DNA from: JAFAQB01 sp046724555
GTDB lineage: Archaea > Thermoproteota > Nitrososphaeria > Nitrososphaerales > Nitrososphaeraceae
Length of the DNA stretch: 11,204 bases
Direction: 5' to 3'
NCBI GenBank assembly: GCA_046724555.1
Contig: JBKOWU010000124.1
Location: forward strand, 1-11,204
The notes beneath the pieces were generated by a model. The model saw only the letters and a list, made by a program, of their open reading frames with translations, ran no database searches and was not told where the DNA came from. A program made the position numbers and the translations under genes. Positions 1-5,969 of this stretch are shown one piece after another; within the stretch, counting starts at the first letter, position 1, and the number at the start of each line of letters is the position of its first letter.

Positions 1-483
1 CAACGGATAGGTGCCCTTCACAATTGTGAAGTTGTGCATGGCGTGATGGCAATACTACAACGCTGGAAAATGCTTTACAACAATTCTGACAAATACATTA
101 AAGAAATTATGTCACAAGTACCTCTTGATCTTATAGAAACAATAGGCAGTAGAGTACAGAATGGTGTCAGATTTTCTTATATATTTTCTAGTAATGCAAT
201 TATACCAAAAGGACGAAGCCAAATACTGCACAAAATCGGCTGGCGCAATCTAATTTCTAAAGGACTGGTGGAAAGACGCATGCTTAACGAAGTGCAGATA
301 ATGACAATTTTTAACGAAGAGCAGTCGTGTCTGATGTTTCCTAATCTAAAAGGTGAACCGGACTTAAATGTAATGTTTTACAGCGAAGATGTAGAATTTC
401 ACTATTGGTGCGAAGATTTTTATGAATACATGTGGGAAGAGGCTGAACCATTTGATGAGGCTAAACTTAAGCCTGAAGTTTAA
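1..483 (+). CDS. Probable archaeal transcriptional regulator, C-terminal sensor part (partial, 5' end outside window)
   Basis: The reading frame is open from base 1 (codons for Q-R-I-G-A-L-H before the first GTG at 34), so this is the 3' part of a longer gene; 160 residues are visible. The order of features recalls the effector domain that follows the winged helix in archaeal regulators of the FilR1/DUF1724 type. These are an amphipathic helix at the left end, a segment R-x-x-x-G-V-R-F-S-Y-I-F, a short strand pair ending in 'MTIFNEEQSCLMFPN', a Gly-Glu-Pro-Asp turn, and an acidic aromatic end 'FHYWCEDFYEYMWEEAEPF'. No DNA-binding part lies inside the window, so the regulator role rests on this resemblance alone. 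No ligand can be named. The downstream gene has its own TATA box, so the two are probably separate transcripts. Confidence 0.55.
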   Translation, partial: QRIGALHNCEVVHGVMAILQRWKMLYNNSDKYIKEIMSQVPLDLIETIGSRVQNGVRFSYIFSSNAIIPKGRSQILHKIGWRNLISKGLVERRMLNEVQIMTIFNEEQSCLMFPNLKGEPDLNVMFYSEDVEFHYWCEDFYEYMWEEAEPFDEAKLKPEV

Positions 484-573
484 ATAGTATGCTTTAAATT
501 TAAGCTATTATATTTGACCTTATCTTGACAATGATTAAGGATCGGCTTCAATTTAATCTACATTCGAACATTA

Positions 574-599
574 TTTTCGTTTTTCATTACACATTTTTT
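574..599 (+). terminator. Oligo-T tracts, possible archaeal terminator
   Basis: Two T-runs (TTTTCGTTTTT at 574-584 and TTTTTT at 594-599) lie downstream of the first gene. Archaeal RNA polymerase terminates on oligo-T without needing a hairpin. The distance of about 90 nt from the stop codon makes the assignment tentative. Confidence 0.35.
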
Positions 600-637
600 G
601 AAGTGCTCTCATAGTATATATCAAATTAGGGATTAAG

Positions 638-645
638 AATTTAAA
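638..645 (+). promoter_or_regulatory. TATA box for the 83-aa gene
   Basis: AATTTAAA is centred about 25 nt upstream of the ATG at 667, the spacing expected for a leaderless archaeal transcript. A second AT-rich element (TATATA at about 615-620) lies further upstream. Confidence 0.45.
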
Positions 646-666
646 CAACGAAAAACAATCATACTA

Positions 667-918
667 ATGGTTCAAATCCTGTATCAAAATCTTAACAAGT
701 CAGACTCAAGCTATTACTACATAGGCATACCAAAAGACTGGAGCGGTTCTAGTGACGATGAAGTGACTGTAATAGTAGATGATGTGTGTGTTGTAATACC
801 GCAAACAATTGCTGGAGCCACCGGAGAATTGATAGTTCTAAGATTGCTCGAGGCAATGATGGCAGGGGATGTAATCGATGCAGGAGATATTCAAAAGGCT
901 ATAGAACATATCCTATAG
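667..918 (+). CDS. Small hypothetical protein (83 aa)
   Basis: I do not recognise this protein. It starts with ATG at a leaderless distance from a TATA box and ends at TAG. It is acidic and soluble. Residues 17-46 run as tyrosine-rich strand, 'IGIPKDW', an acidic SSDDE turn, 'VTVIVDD', then 'CVVIP'. This order (I-P-K, turn, hydrophobic strand, acidic turn, hydrophobic strand ending in P) loosely resembles one AbrB/SpoVT swapped-hairpin unit, but the match is weak and I do not assign it. Residues 50-83 form a likely helical tail containing 'LIVLRLLEAMMAG'. There is no signal peptide, membrane segment or cysteine cluster (one Cys only). It stands alone between two genes with their own promoters. 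Codon use resembles its neighbours, so it is probably a real lineage-specific gene. Confidence 0.6.
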   Translation: MVQILYQNLNKSDSSYYYIGIPKDWSGSSDDEVTVIVDDVCVVIPQTIAGATGELIVLRLLEAMMAGDVIDAGDIQKAIEHIL

Positions 919-1037
919 ATGAGCCATAAAGGTATATCTAAAAATATGTCTTGGAAACTTAATTAGCTCTGCTAGTGGCAATCATCCAATTTTTTGTCAT
1001 TCTATTTTACAATACATATTTCGTACCGCATCATCTT

Positions 1038-1044
1038 TTTATAT
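1038..1044 (+). promoter_or_regulatory. TATA box for the RAM-domain gene
   Basis: TTTATAT is centred about 24 nt upstream of the ATG at 1065. This supports a leaderless mRNA and argues for the ATG at 1065 over the upstream GTG at 975. Confidence 0.5.
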
Positions 1045-1064
1045 TTGATTTTTTATTAACTCAT

Positions 1065-1295
1065 ATGCCAAAAGCCTTTGTATTGATGAATGCTGAGCTT
1101 GGAAGTGAGGATGCAATAGTAGGTGAGTTGAAAAGACTTGATGGCGTAAAAGAAGTCTATCAGGTTTATGGCGTTTATGATATAGTAGCTCAGGTGGAAT
1201 CAGATACAATGGAAAAGGTAAAGGAAACTATTACATGGAAATTAAGAAAGCTAAACGGTGTTAAGTCTACTCTAACTATGATTGTTATGGAATAA
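1065..1295 (+). CDS. Stand-alone Lrp/AsnC ligand-binding (RAM) domain protein
   Basis: At 76 residues the protein is one RAM (regulation of amino acid metabolism) domain with the beta-alpha-beta-beta-alpha-beta order: strand 'PKAFVLMNAEL', helix 14-25, strand 'VKEVYQVYG', strand 'YDIVAQVES', helix 48-63, strand 'GVKSTLTMIVM'. The Y-G-V-Y-D turn (residues 35-39), at the usual effector-binding region of Lrp proteins, is intact. No helix-turn-helix precedes it. Such orphan RAM proteins are known in archaea; they form oligomers and may bind amino acids or modulate full-length Lrp partners. The frame extends up to a GTG at 975, but the extra residues are low-complexity hydrophobic sequence, and a TATA box lies inside that extension just before the ATG, so I place the start at 1065. 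The ligand and target are unknown. Confidence 0.85.
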   Translation: MPKAFVLMNAELGSEDAIVGELKRLDGVKEVYQVYGVYDIVAQVESDTMEKVKETITWKLRKLNGVKSTLTMIVME

Positions 1296-1335
1296 GAGAA
1301 TATGTATCTGTAAATTCGAAGAGTGAAGACAAGAC

Positions 1336-1345
1336 TTATTTAATA
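1336..1345 (+). promoter_or_regulatory. TATA-like element for the rhomboid gene
   Basis: TTATTTAATA is centred about 34 nt upstream of the ATG at 1374. The position is compatible with a short leader. Confidence 0.35.
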
Positions 1346-1373
1346 TGTTTCTTACCAAATAAGAATAAATAAT

Positions 1374-2357
1374 ATGTTTCCTATCCATGACGATACAGAG
1401 CGTGTTCATGGCAGACCATATGTAAACTACAGCCTAATCGCAATTAACATTATAATTTTCATCTGGGAGATAATGGTAAGTGCTTTTTTCACTAACAAGC
1501 AAGTAGTAACGGAGATTTTCTCAACCTATGGTGTCATTCCAAGGTTCTTTTTAGCTGGTGATTGGTTCTCAGCTATAACGTCAATGTTCATACATGGCGG
1601 TATAGCCCATATTGCCGGAAATATGGTTTTTTTATTTATATTTGGAGACAACATTGAGGACAGATTTGGTCGTGTCAAATATTTGTTAATTTATATTAGT
1701 TGGGGAATAGTGGCCAGCTTAGTTCACAGCATATATGCAGTCAATACTGGAAGCGGGGTAGTACCTGCAGTTGGTGCGTCAGGAGCTATTTCTGGAGTAT
1801 TAGGCGCATATTTAGTAATGTTCCCTAGAGCGAAAATTTTCACTATAATCATGGCTTTTTTTATTACCACAATTCGTATACCTGCTTTGGCATTTATACC
1901 ATTCTGGTTCATTTTACAAATTATCTTTGCACTCATTGGACCTACAGGAGGTGGAGTAGCTTATCTAGCTCATATTGGCGGATTTGTGGTCGGGATGGCA
2001 ACTGGTTATGCATGGAAAGTTTTATCATCGCAACAGCGTAGACTAGGTCTCGCACCTTTAAAGAAAAATCCAGTACTTAGAAAAGAAAGACCACGTGTAG
2101 AGGATGCTGCTCCTCAGATTGCGCCAGAGCTTATAGAAGGTCCAGACTTCTACGAGATCATTGCCGAGATTCGCGGTGTGTCAAATTCATCTGATATACG
2201 CGCTAATTATGAACCTGATACTGGAAACATACGGATTGTAGCAAATGGATCACGTAAGTATCAAATGTTGGTAAAACTACCTAATACCGCTATTAATCCT
2301 ACAATTACATATATTCATATATTAAATGGGATTGCAAGAATTCGCTTATCAAAGTAG
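1374..2357 (+). CDS. Rhomboid-family intramembrane serine protease with C-terminal Hsp20-like domain
   Basis: This 327-residue membrane protein has a rhomboid core at about residues 15-220. Visible hallmarks are H79-x3-N83 in 'HIAGN', the nucleophile Ser136 in 'GASGAISG' and the partner His200 in 'AHIGG', which together form the Ser-His dyad and oxyanion site of active rhomboids. About six hydrophobic segments are apparent (20-38, 64-92, 101-120, 133-150, 156-187, 194-216). After a basic, proline-containing linker (220-250), residues about 258-327 are soluble and look like an Hsp20/alpha-crystallin fold: 'FYEIIAEIRGV', 'NIRIVANG', 'KYQMLVKLP' and a final 'NGIARIRLSK'. These correspond to the strand pattern and the G-V and L-P positions of Hsp20 proteins. 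The active-site residues predict a working protease that cleaves membrane substrates. The tail may recognise or hold substrates (inference). It is apparently monocistronic. Confidence 0.88.
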   Translation: MFPIHDDTERVHGRPYVNYSLIAINIIIFIWEIMVSAFFTNKQVVTEIFSTYGVIPRFFLAGDWFSAITSMFIHGGIAHIAGNMVFLFIFGDNIEDRFGRVKYLLIYISWGIVASLVHSIYAVNTGSGVVPAVGASGAISGVLGAYLVMFPRAKIFTIIMAFFITTIRIPALAFIPFWFILQIIFALIGPTGGGVAYLAHIGGFVVGMATGYAWKVLSSQQRRLGLAPLKKNPVLRKERPRVEDAAPQIAPELIEGPDFYEIIAEIRGVSNSSDIRANYEPDTGNIRIVANGSRKYQMLVKLPNTAINPTITYIHILNGIARIRLSK

Positions 2358-2484
2358 TTCATGATCGCACGAATAGAATATTTAAAAGTGTTTAGTCTTT
2401 GATATATAATTTAAGGTTATGTATTGAGTTACACCTTCAAAAAAGGCAGTTGAAAGAGATGAAGCATAATACAAAAGGACAAGG

Positions 2485-2490
2485 TTTATA
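2485..2490 (+). promoter_or_regulatory. TATA box for the Rieske-cytochrome b operon
   Basis: TTTATA is centred about 30 nt before the ATG at 2518, and no Shine-Dalgarno sequence precedes the ATG. This is consistent with a near-leaderless operon transcript. Confidence 0.45.
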
Positions 2491-2517
2491 GATATCTTGT
2501 AACCCTGTCTTTTTATT

Positions 2518-3132
2518 ATGACGCACCAAACCCCTCCAAATCGGGGAGGCAAGGTATCGCGGCGTGACTTTCTGAAACTAATGGCAGCTGCAGGTACAGT
2601 TATGACTTTTGTACCATTTGTAGATTGGGGTAAATTCTTGCCTAATCCCACGGGTAATGTAGCTGCAAGAGCCAAGGTGGAGTTGCCCAATGGTAGTCAA
2701 GCTAATGTTAAGACATTTCCGGTTAATAGCTCAGAATCCGTTATTTATCCAAAAACTGACGATGCAGTTTTGAATAAAGAATCCTTTAGAATATGGCAAT
2801 TTATAAGATTACCAGAGGAGTTGGGTGGAAGCAAAAATGATGTATCATCCTTTCGGATGTATAGTATGGTATGCTTGCATCTTTGGTGTCTGTGGAAGTA
2901 TTGGCCTGATCCAGGCAGAAAAAGAGGTGAATGTCCGTGTCACGGTAGTATGTATGACCCTCTTACGGGTGAAGCGTTTGCTGGACCAGCATCATTACAG
3001 GCGCCTCCATCTAATGTCCTCGCAAGACTTGATCTAGAGATGGATAACGATGGAAATATATGGATAAAGCCTCCTAACTGGAGTCCAAATGGGAATGGGA
3101 TAGTGGGATATGGTCGTTTCCTTAGAAAGTGA
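2518..3132 (+). CDS. Rieske [2Fe-2S] iron-sulfur protein of complex III, Tat-exported
   Basis: The 204-residue protein begins with a perfect twin-arginine signal S-R-R-D-F-L-K (residues 14-20) followed by a hydrophobic stretch (21-35), which would be an uncleaved anchor or signal that places the folded cluster domain outside the membrane. Both Rieske boxes are present. Box I is C119-L-H121-L-W-C124 and box II is C139-P-C141-H142-G-S. Cys119/Cys139 and His121/His142 would bind the iron atoms, and Cys124/Cys141 would form the stabilising disulfide. Box I carries Trp where Gly is usual in CTHLGC. The following 'GPAS' lies in the conserved Pro-loop region. The protein takes electrons from quinol at cytochrome b and passes them to a copper carrier. 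Its 3' end overlaps the cytochrome b gene by 23 nt, so the two are co-transcribed and probably translationally coupled. Confidence 0.93.
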   Translation: MTHQTPPNRGGKVSRRDFLKLMAAAGTVMTFVPFVDWGKFLPNPTGNVAARAKVELPNGSQANVKTFPVNSSESVIYPKTDDAVLNKESFRIWQFIRLPEELGGSKNDVSSFRMYSMVCLHLWCLWKYWPDPGRKRGECPCHGSMYDPLTGEAFAGPASLQAPPSNVLARLDLEMDNDGNIWIKPPNWSPNGNGIVGYGRFLRK

Positions 3133-4714
3133 AAACAGCCTTGTAAGGTTTCTGAGGTGGATTTACGCCGGGCTAGAGCGTACTATCTTTATGGGTTTAA
3201 AATTCACTATACCCGGCAGATTTGTCAGTCCTCTTGGTTTCCTTGGCATGCTTACATTCGTTCTGTTCATCATTTTAGGTATCACAGGTGCATTGCTAAT
3301 GCTTTTTTATGAACCGGAGCTGGATAGGGCATGGAAAAGCGTTCAGACTATAAATGATGTAATCCCATATGGATTCCATATTCGTAATATCCACTATCAT
3401 GCTTCAAATGCCATGGTAATGTTGGCTCTTCTTCACATGTACTATCAGTATTTTAGTGGTAGATACAAGATCAGAAATGAAATTCTTTGGGTTACTGGAA
3501 TTATTCTAGGTGTCCTGACAATCTTGGAGGCATTTACAGGCTATGATATAATCTTTAGTGAACGAGCAGAGCTGGCTATTTCTATTGCAGCGTCTTTAAC
3601 TAACTCGATACCTATTCTCGGTCCTCAAATGCGGGATGCATTCTTTGGAGGCGGATTTCATGATTTTGTCTTGAGATTCTATGCGTTTCATGTGTTCTTC
3701 CTTCCCATCTTTTTGTTAGGACTGATGGTCGTTCATTTTCCGCGGTTCCTCGTATTTGATGTACCTATGGTCATGGCAATTTCGGGTGCTATTATGTTGA
3801 CGGGTGGGGTGTTTCCAGTGGATCTTGGAACAAGATTTGATCCTGCAACGCCACCAGGTATCACAGTACCTGAATGGTATCTGACTGGACTATATGCATT
3901 CCTGAGAACTATGTTTGATAAATTTGTAACAGGTGTCGCATGGCCAGGACTTTTCATATTTGCACTATTGGTAATTCCTTTTGTAGATAGGTACAAGAAA
4001 TTTTCGTGGAAGGACAGACCAATAATTACGGCAATAGGCATAACAAGTATTGCCCAAATTATGGTTACTACTTATTGGGGATTTTACATTGACCCTGACA
4101 TTAAAAAAGCTTTGCTAGAAAGACTTGTAATTGACCCAATATTCTTCTATCTTGTAATGTTACTCCTAGTTCCACTATCATTTGGATTTACTTATATGAT
4201 GATAAAGCTTGCCAAGAATGCAGAAGCAAACGCAAAACTCAAACCAAAGAAGCCAGGTGGCAAGACTTCGATAAATCTACCACAAAAATGGATTTATATA
4301 ATATTTGTAGCATTGTTGGCCTTTCAAGTTTATTTGAATATTTCGGCATATTATGCTGTACTTAACGGTATGAAGAACCTGTCACTGTTTATAATCGGAA
4401 TCATAATGTTGGTCTTTGCAGGCATGTTTCATATTTATAGACATGGTAGAAGTATGGCAAAGGCACCCCCGCCTCCTTCAAAACCTGCAATTCCTCCAAC
4501 AACTGCAAAACCCTCTCCAGTTCCTCAAAAACCGACACCTGTAGCACCGTCAACTGCCGAAAGACCATTATCACCTCCACCCGTGCAAAAGGCTACGGGA
4601 GGCCAATCTTCAAGCCAAGTATCCCGGCCTGAAACTAGGGGATCATCGATGAATGAAACAAAAGCTAACGATATAGACAGTATATCCTCTACAATAAAGG
4701 ATGCAGAAAGATGA
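3110..4714 (+). CDS. Cytochrome b (complex III), C-terminally extended
   Basis: This 534-residue integral membrane protein binds two b hemes and forms the quinol site. The heme ligands appear to be His95 and His109 on helix B, and His194 and His209 on helix D. The Qo-site motif P-E-W-Y is at 254-257. Eight core transmembrane helices can be placed (about 41-67, 92-113, 125-148, 184-211, 216-235, 276-292, 305-325, 341-366). Two further hydrophobic segments follow at about 393-415 and 424-442, and then a proline-rich hydrophilic tail (452-492) and a polar end. A usual cytochrome b has about 380-430 residues, or is split into b6 plus subunit IV; here both halves are fused and extended. Helix D histidines are 15 residues apart, as in b6f-type proteins, against 14 on helix B. 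The ATG lies inside the Rieske gene. The tail may dock a partner subunit or the copper protein (inference). Confidence 0.93.
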   Translation: MVVSLESENSLVRFLRWIYAGLERTIFMGLKFTIPGRFVSPLGFLGMLTFVLFIILGITGALLMLFYEPELDRAWKSVQTINDVIPYGFHIRNIHYHASNAMVMLALLHMYYQYFSGRYKIRNEILWVTGIILGVLTILEAFTGYDIIFSERAELAISIAASLTNSIPILGPQMRDAFFGGGFHDFVLRFYAFHVFFLPIFLLGLMVVHFPRFLVFDVPMVMAISGAIMLTGGVFPVDLGTRFDPATPPGITVPEWYLTGLYAFLRTMFDKFVTGVAWPGLFIFALLVIPFVDRYKKFSWKDRPIITAIGITSIAQIMVTTYWGFYIDPDIKKALLERLVIDPIFFYLVMLLLVPLSFGFTYMMIKLAKNAEANAKLKPKKPGGKTSINLPQKWIYIIFVALLAFQVYLNISAYYAVLNGMKNLSLFIIGIIMLVFAGMFHIYRHGRSMAKAPPPPSKPAIPPTTAKPSPVPQKPTPVAPSTAERPLSPPPVQKATGGQSSSQVSRPETRGSSMNETKANDIDSISSTIKDAER

Positions 4715-4766
4715 CAGATATGATAGGCTCCAATCTACTGTAATATAATAATATTGACAAATAAAC

Positions 4767-4773
4767 TTTATAT
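4767..4773 (+). promoter_or_regulatory. TATA box for the cupredoxin gene
   Basis: TTTATAT is centred at 4770. Transcription would start near 4795-4797, giving a leader of roughly 16-21 nt that contains the GGAGG at 4799-4807. The gene therefore probably also has a promoter separate from the Rieske-cytochrome b operon. Confidence 0.45.
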
Positions 4774-4798
4774 GTGAAAAATTAAATTAAAGATGAAT

Positions 4799-4807
4799 GG
4801 GAGGAGG
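4799..4807 (+). promoter_or_regulatory. Strong Shine-Dalgarno sequence (GGGAGGAGG)
   Basis: GGGAGGAGG can pair with the CCUCC at the 3' end of archaeal 16S rRNA. It lies 5 nt before an ATT (4813) and 8 nt before a CTG (4816), both in frame with the cupredoxin. Most genes in this window show no such site, so it helps decide the start of this gene. Confidence 0.55.
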
Positions 4808-4815
4808 ACTAGATT

Positions 4816-5277
4816 CTGGAAAACCATGCTGCAGGTATTAGCATTATTACATTCATAATTGCCGTATCTGTTAGTTTGGGATACTATCAATTTGTTTATG
4901 TCCCCCAAGCAAACGCAAAGCCTCAAGTTTCAGCAGAAATATTAAATCCACCTCAGACTACTAATGTCGTAATTGAACCAGGTTCATCTTCTCCTTCCCA
5001 AACAAAAAACTTTACACCAAAAGAAGCTGATGGTGCATTAGGTCTGTCAAACAAATTTGTATGGAAAAATGCGGATTCCGTTGCTCACTCTGTTACATCA
5101 GATACGGATTATAAGGATAAGATCAGTGGTCCGTTCAACTCGATCGCTAAGACTGGATTGATTCCGCCTCAACAATCATATGAATTTACATTTACAGCTC
5201 AAGGAGAATATCATTATCATTGTGAACCACATCCCTGGATGCAGGCTGTAGTGAAAGTTGCACAAGAAAAGTTTTAG
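4816..5277 (+). CDS. Plastocyanin-like type-1 copper protein (cupredoxin), membrane-anchored
   Basis: This is a blue-copper electron carrier and the likely acceptor of the adjacent Rieske-cytochrome b complex, acting on the outer face of the membrane. Copper ligands are visible (numbered from CTG 4816): His91 in 'VAHSVTSD' and Cys136-x2-His139-x2-Met142 in 'HCEPHPWM', the type-1 C-x2-H-x2-M form. The start is uncertain. The frame is closed by TAG at 4810-4812, and the only codons near the Shine-Dalgarno site are ATT 4813 and CTG 4816. The first conventional candidate, TTG 4876, would remove most of a clear hydrophobic anchor ('AAGISIITFIIAVSVSLG', about residues 5-22) that a plastocyanin anchored outside the cell needs. 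I therefore prefer CTG 4816. ATT 4813 or a frameshift from the out-of-frame ATG at 4793 are alternatives. The function call is firm and the start is not. Confidence 0.88.
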   Translation: MENHAAGISIITFIIAVSVSLGYYQFVYVPQANAKPQVSAEILNPPQTTNVVIEPGSSSPSQTKNFTPKEADGALGLSNKFVWKNADSVAHSVTSDTDYKDKISGPFNSIAKTGLIPPQQSYEFTFTAQGEYHYHCEPHPWMQAVVKVAQEKF

Positions 5278-5300
5278 TCTTAATATTGCACATGTTATAC

Positions 5301-5326
5301 AAGCTAGATGCTATGTCTAGAGGCTT
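5301..5326. terminator. Imperfect hairpin between convergent genes
   Basis: CTAGA / TCTAG (5 bp, loop TGCTATG) can be extended by AAG / CTT after a three-base bulge. It sits between the cupredoxin stop (5277) and the end of the opposite-strand gene (5341), so it may form the 3' end of either transcript. A role in termination is inferred from position only. Confidence 0.3.
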
Positions 5327-5340
5327 ATAGATAAAGTAAT

Positions 5341-5706
5341 TTATTTGATTATTTTTATATAACTCACATCGTAAGCGATTTCTTTGTGTTCTTGTATAAT
5401 TGCTACACGAAATTTAACATTCGAGTATCTATCTCTTGGAGTATGCGTTGTATTGGCAATAAATTCTAAAGTCTTTGTCGTTCCGATATCGTCTTTCAAT
5501 ATAGCAAGTCTTCCGTACGGGTAGTTAATTCTTCTTTCGTTAATGGAGGTAAATCTGAGAATGTCGTTTGAATTCTCTATCTGCGAATTAATTACTACAC
5601 TATCAAATCGCCCTGGATAGTCGATACTTATTGTACCGTGAATGTCATGGCCCATCGGTATTTCATTTTGAGGGAAGAAAATTGAAACGCCTTTTACTTG
5701 AGTCAA
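5341..5706 (-). CDS. Conserved-looking beta-rich hypothetical protein (121 aa), possibly arrestin-like fold
   Basis: I do not recognise a named family. The 121 residues are rich in alternating hydrophobic strands. The N-terminal pattern 'SIFFPQNEIPMGHDIHGTISID', followed by 'VVINSQIENS' and later 'TLEFIANTT' and 'KFRVAIIQEHKEIAYDVSYIKI', resembles the beta-sandwich of arrestin/Vps26-type domains, where G-x-x-I-x-G-x-I-x-I begins the sheet; this is a fold guess only. There is no signal peptide, membrane helix or cysteine. The only usable start is TTG at 5706 (an in-frame stop lies 12 nt upstream). A TATAAAA lies 27 nt upstream on the same strand, which supports a leaderless TTG-initiated gene. 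It converges on the cupredoxin gene. Two short plus-strand frames that overlap it look spurious. Confidence 0.68.
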   Translation of the reverse strand: MTQVKGVSIFFPQNEIPMGHDIHGTISIDYPGRFDSVVINSQIENSNDILRFTSINERRINYPYGRLAILKDDIGTTKTLEFIANTTHTPRDRYSNVKFRVAIIQEHKEIAYDVSYIKIIK

Positions 5707-5729
5707 TGTATGATTTTATTACTGCGATG

Positions 5730-5736
5730 TTTTATA
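5730..5736 (-). promoter_or_regulatory. TATA box for the minus-strand beta-rich protein
   Basis: Read on the minus strand this is TATAAAA, centred 27 nt upstream of the TTG start at 5706, which is the ideal position for leaderless transcription. Confidence 0.5.
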
Positions 5737-5931
5737 TTATTTATATGCAGAAGAAAATTATGCCTTACAATCAATCATACGGCCGCTTATTTTATGCGTT
5801 TTATCGGGAACAACTGGGCAAAAGAAGAAGAGGTTTACCACATGTGTGATGTGCTGACTAACCTATCTATACCCATAAGATTAGATATTGCATTCATAGA
5901 CATTTTTCTATTTAAATCTTAAATAGTACAC

Positions 5932-5944
5932 ATTAAATTAAAAA
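5932..5944 (+). promoter_or_regulatory. AT-rich promoter element before the alpha/beta hydrolase
   Basis: ATTAAATTAAAAA lies about 32 nt before TTG 5970 and about 62 nt before ATG 6000. It is closer to the expected distance for the TTG start. It is a plausible TATA/BRE region but not a sharp match. Confidence 0.3.
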
Positions 5945-5969
5945 GAACTATACTATAGGCGTAGCAGAT

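Noticed and set aside
485..508. Hairpin GCTT / AAGC with partial AATA / TATT extension after the first gene
   Set aside because: Short, AT-only beyond four pairs and needs a bulge; expected by chance in AT-rich DNA.
975..1064. N-terminal extension of the RAM protein from GTG 975
   Set aside because: It would add 30 hydrophobic, low-complexity residues to a domain that is complete without them, and the TATA box lies inside it.
2382..2690. Minus-strand 102-codon frame over the Rieske promoter and signal region
   Set aside because: It is antisense to a certain gene and encodes no recognisable domain; a shadow frame.
5631..5922. Two overlapping plus-strand frames of 72 and 74 codons
   Set aside because: They overlap each other and the better-supported minus-strand gene, have low-complexity Phe/Ile/Leu/Tyr composition, and lack a promoter at the right distance.
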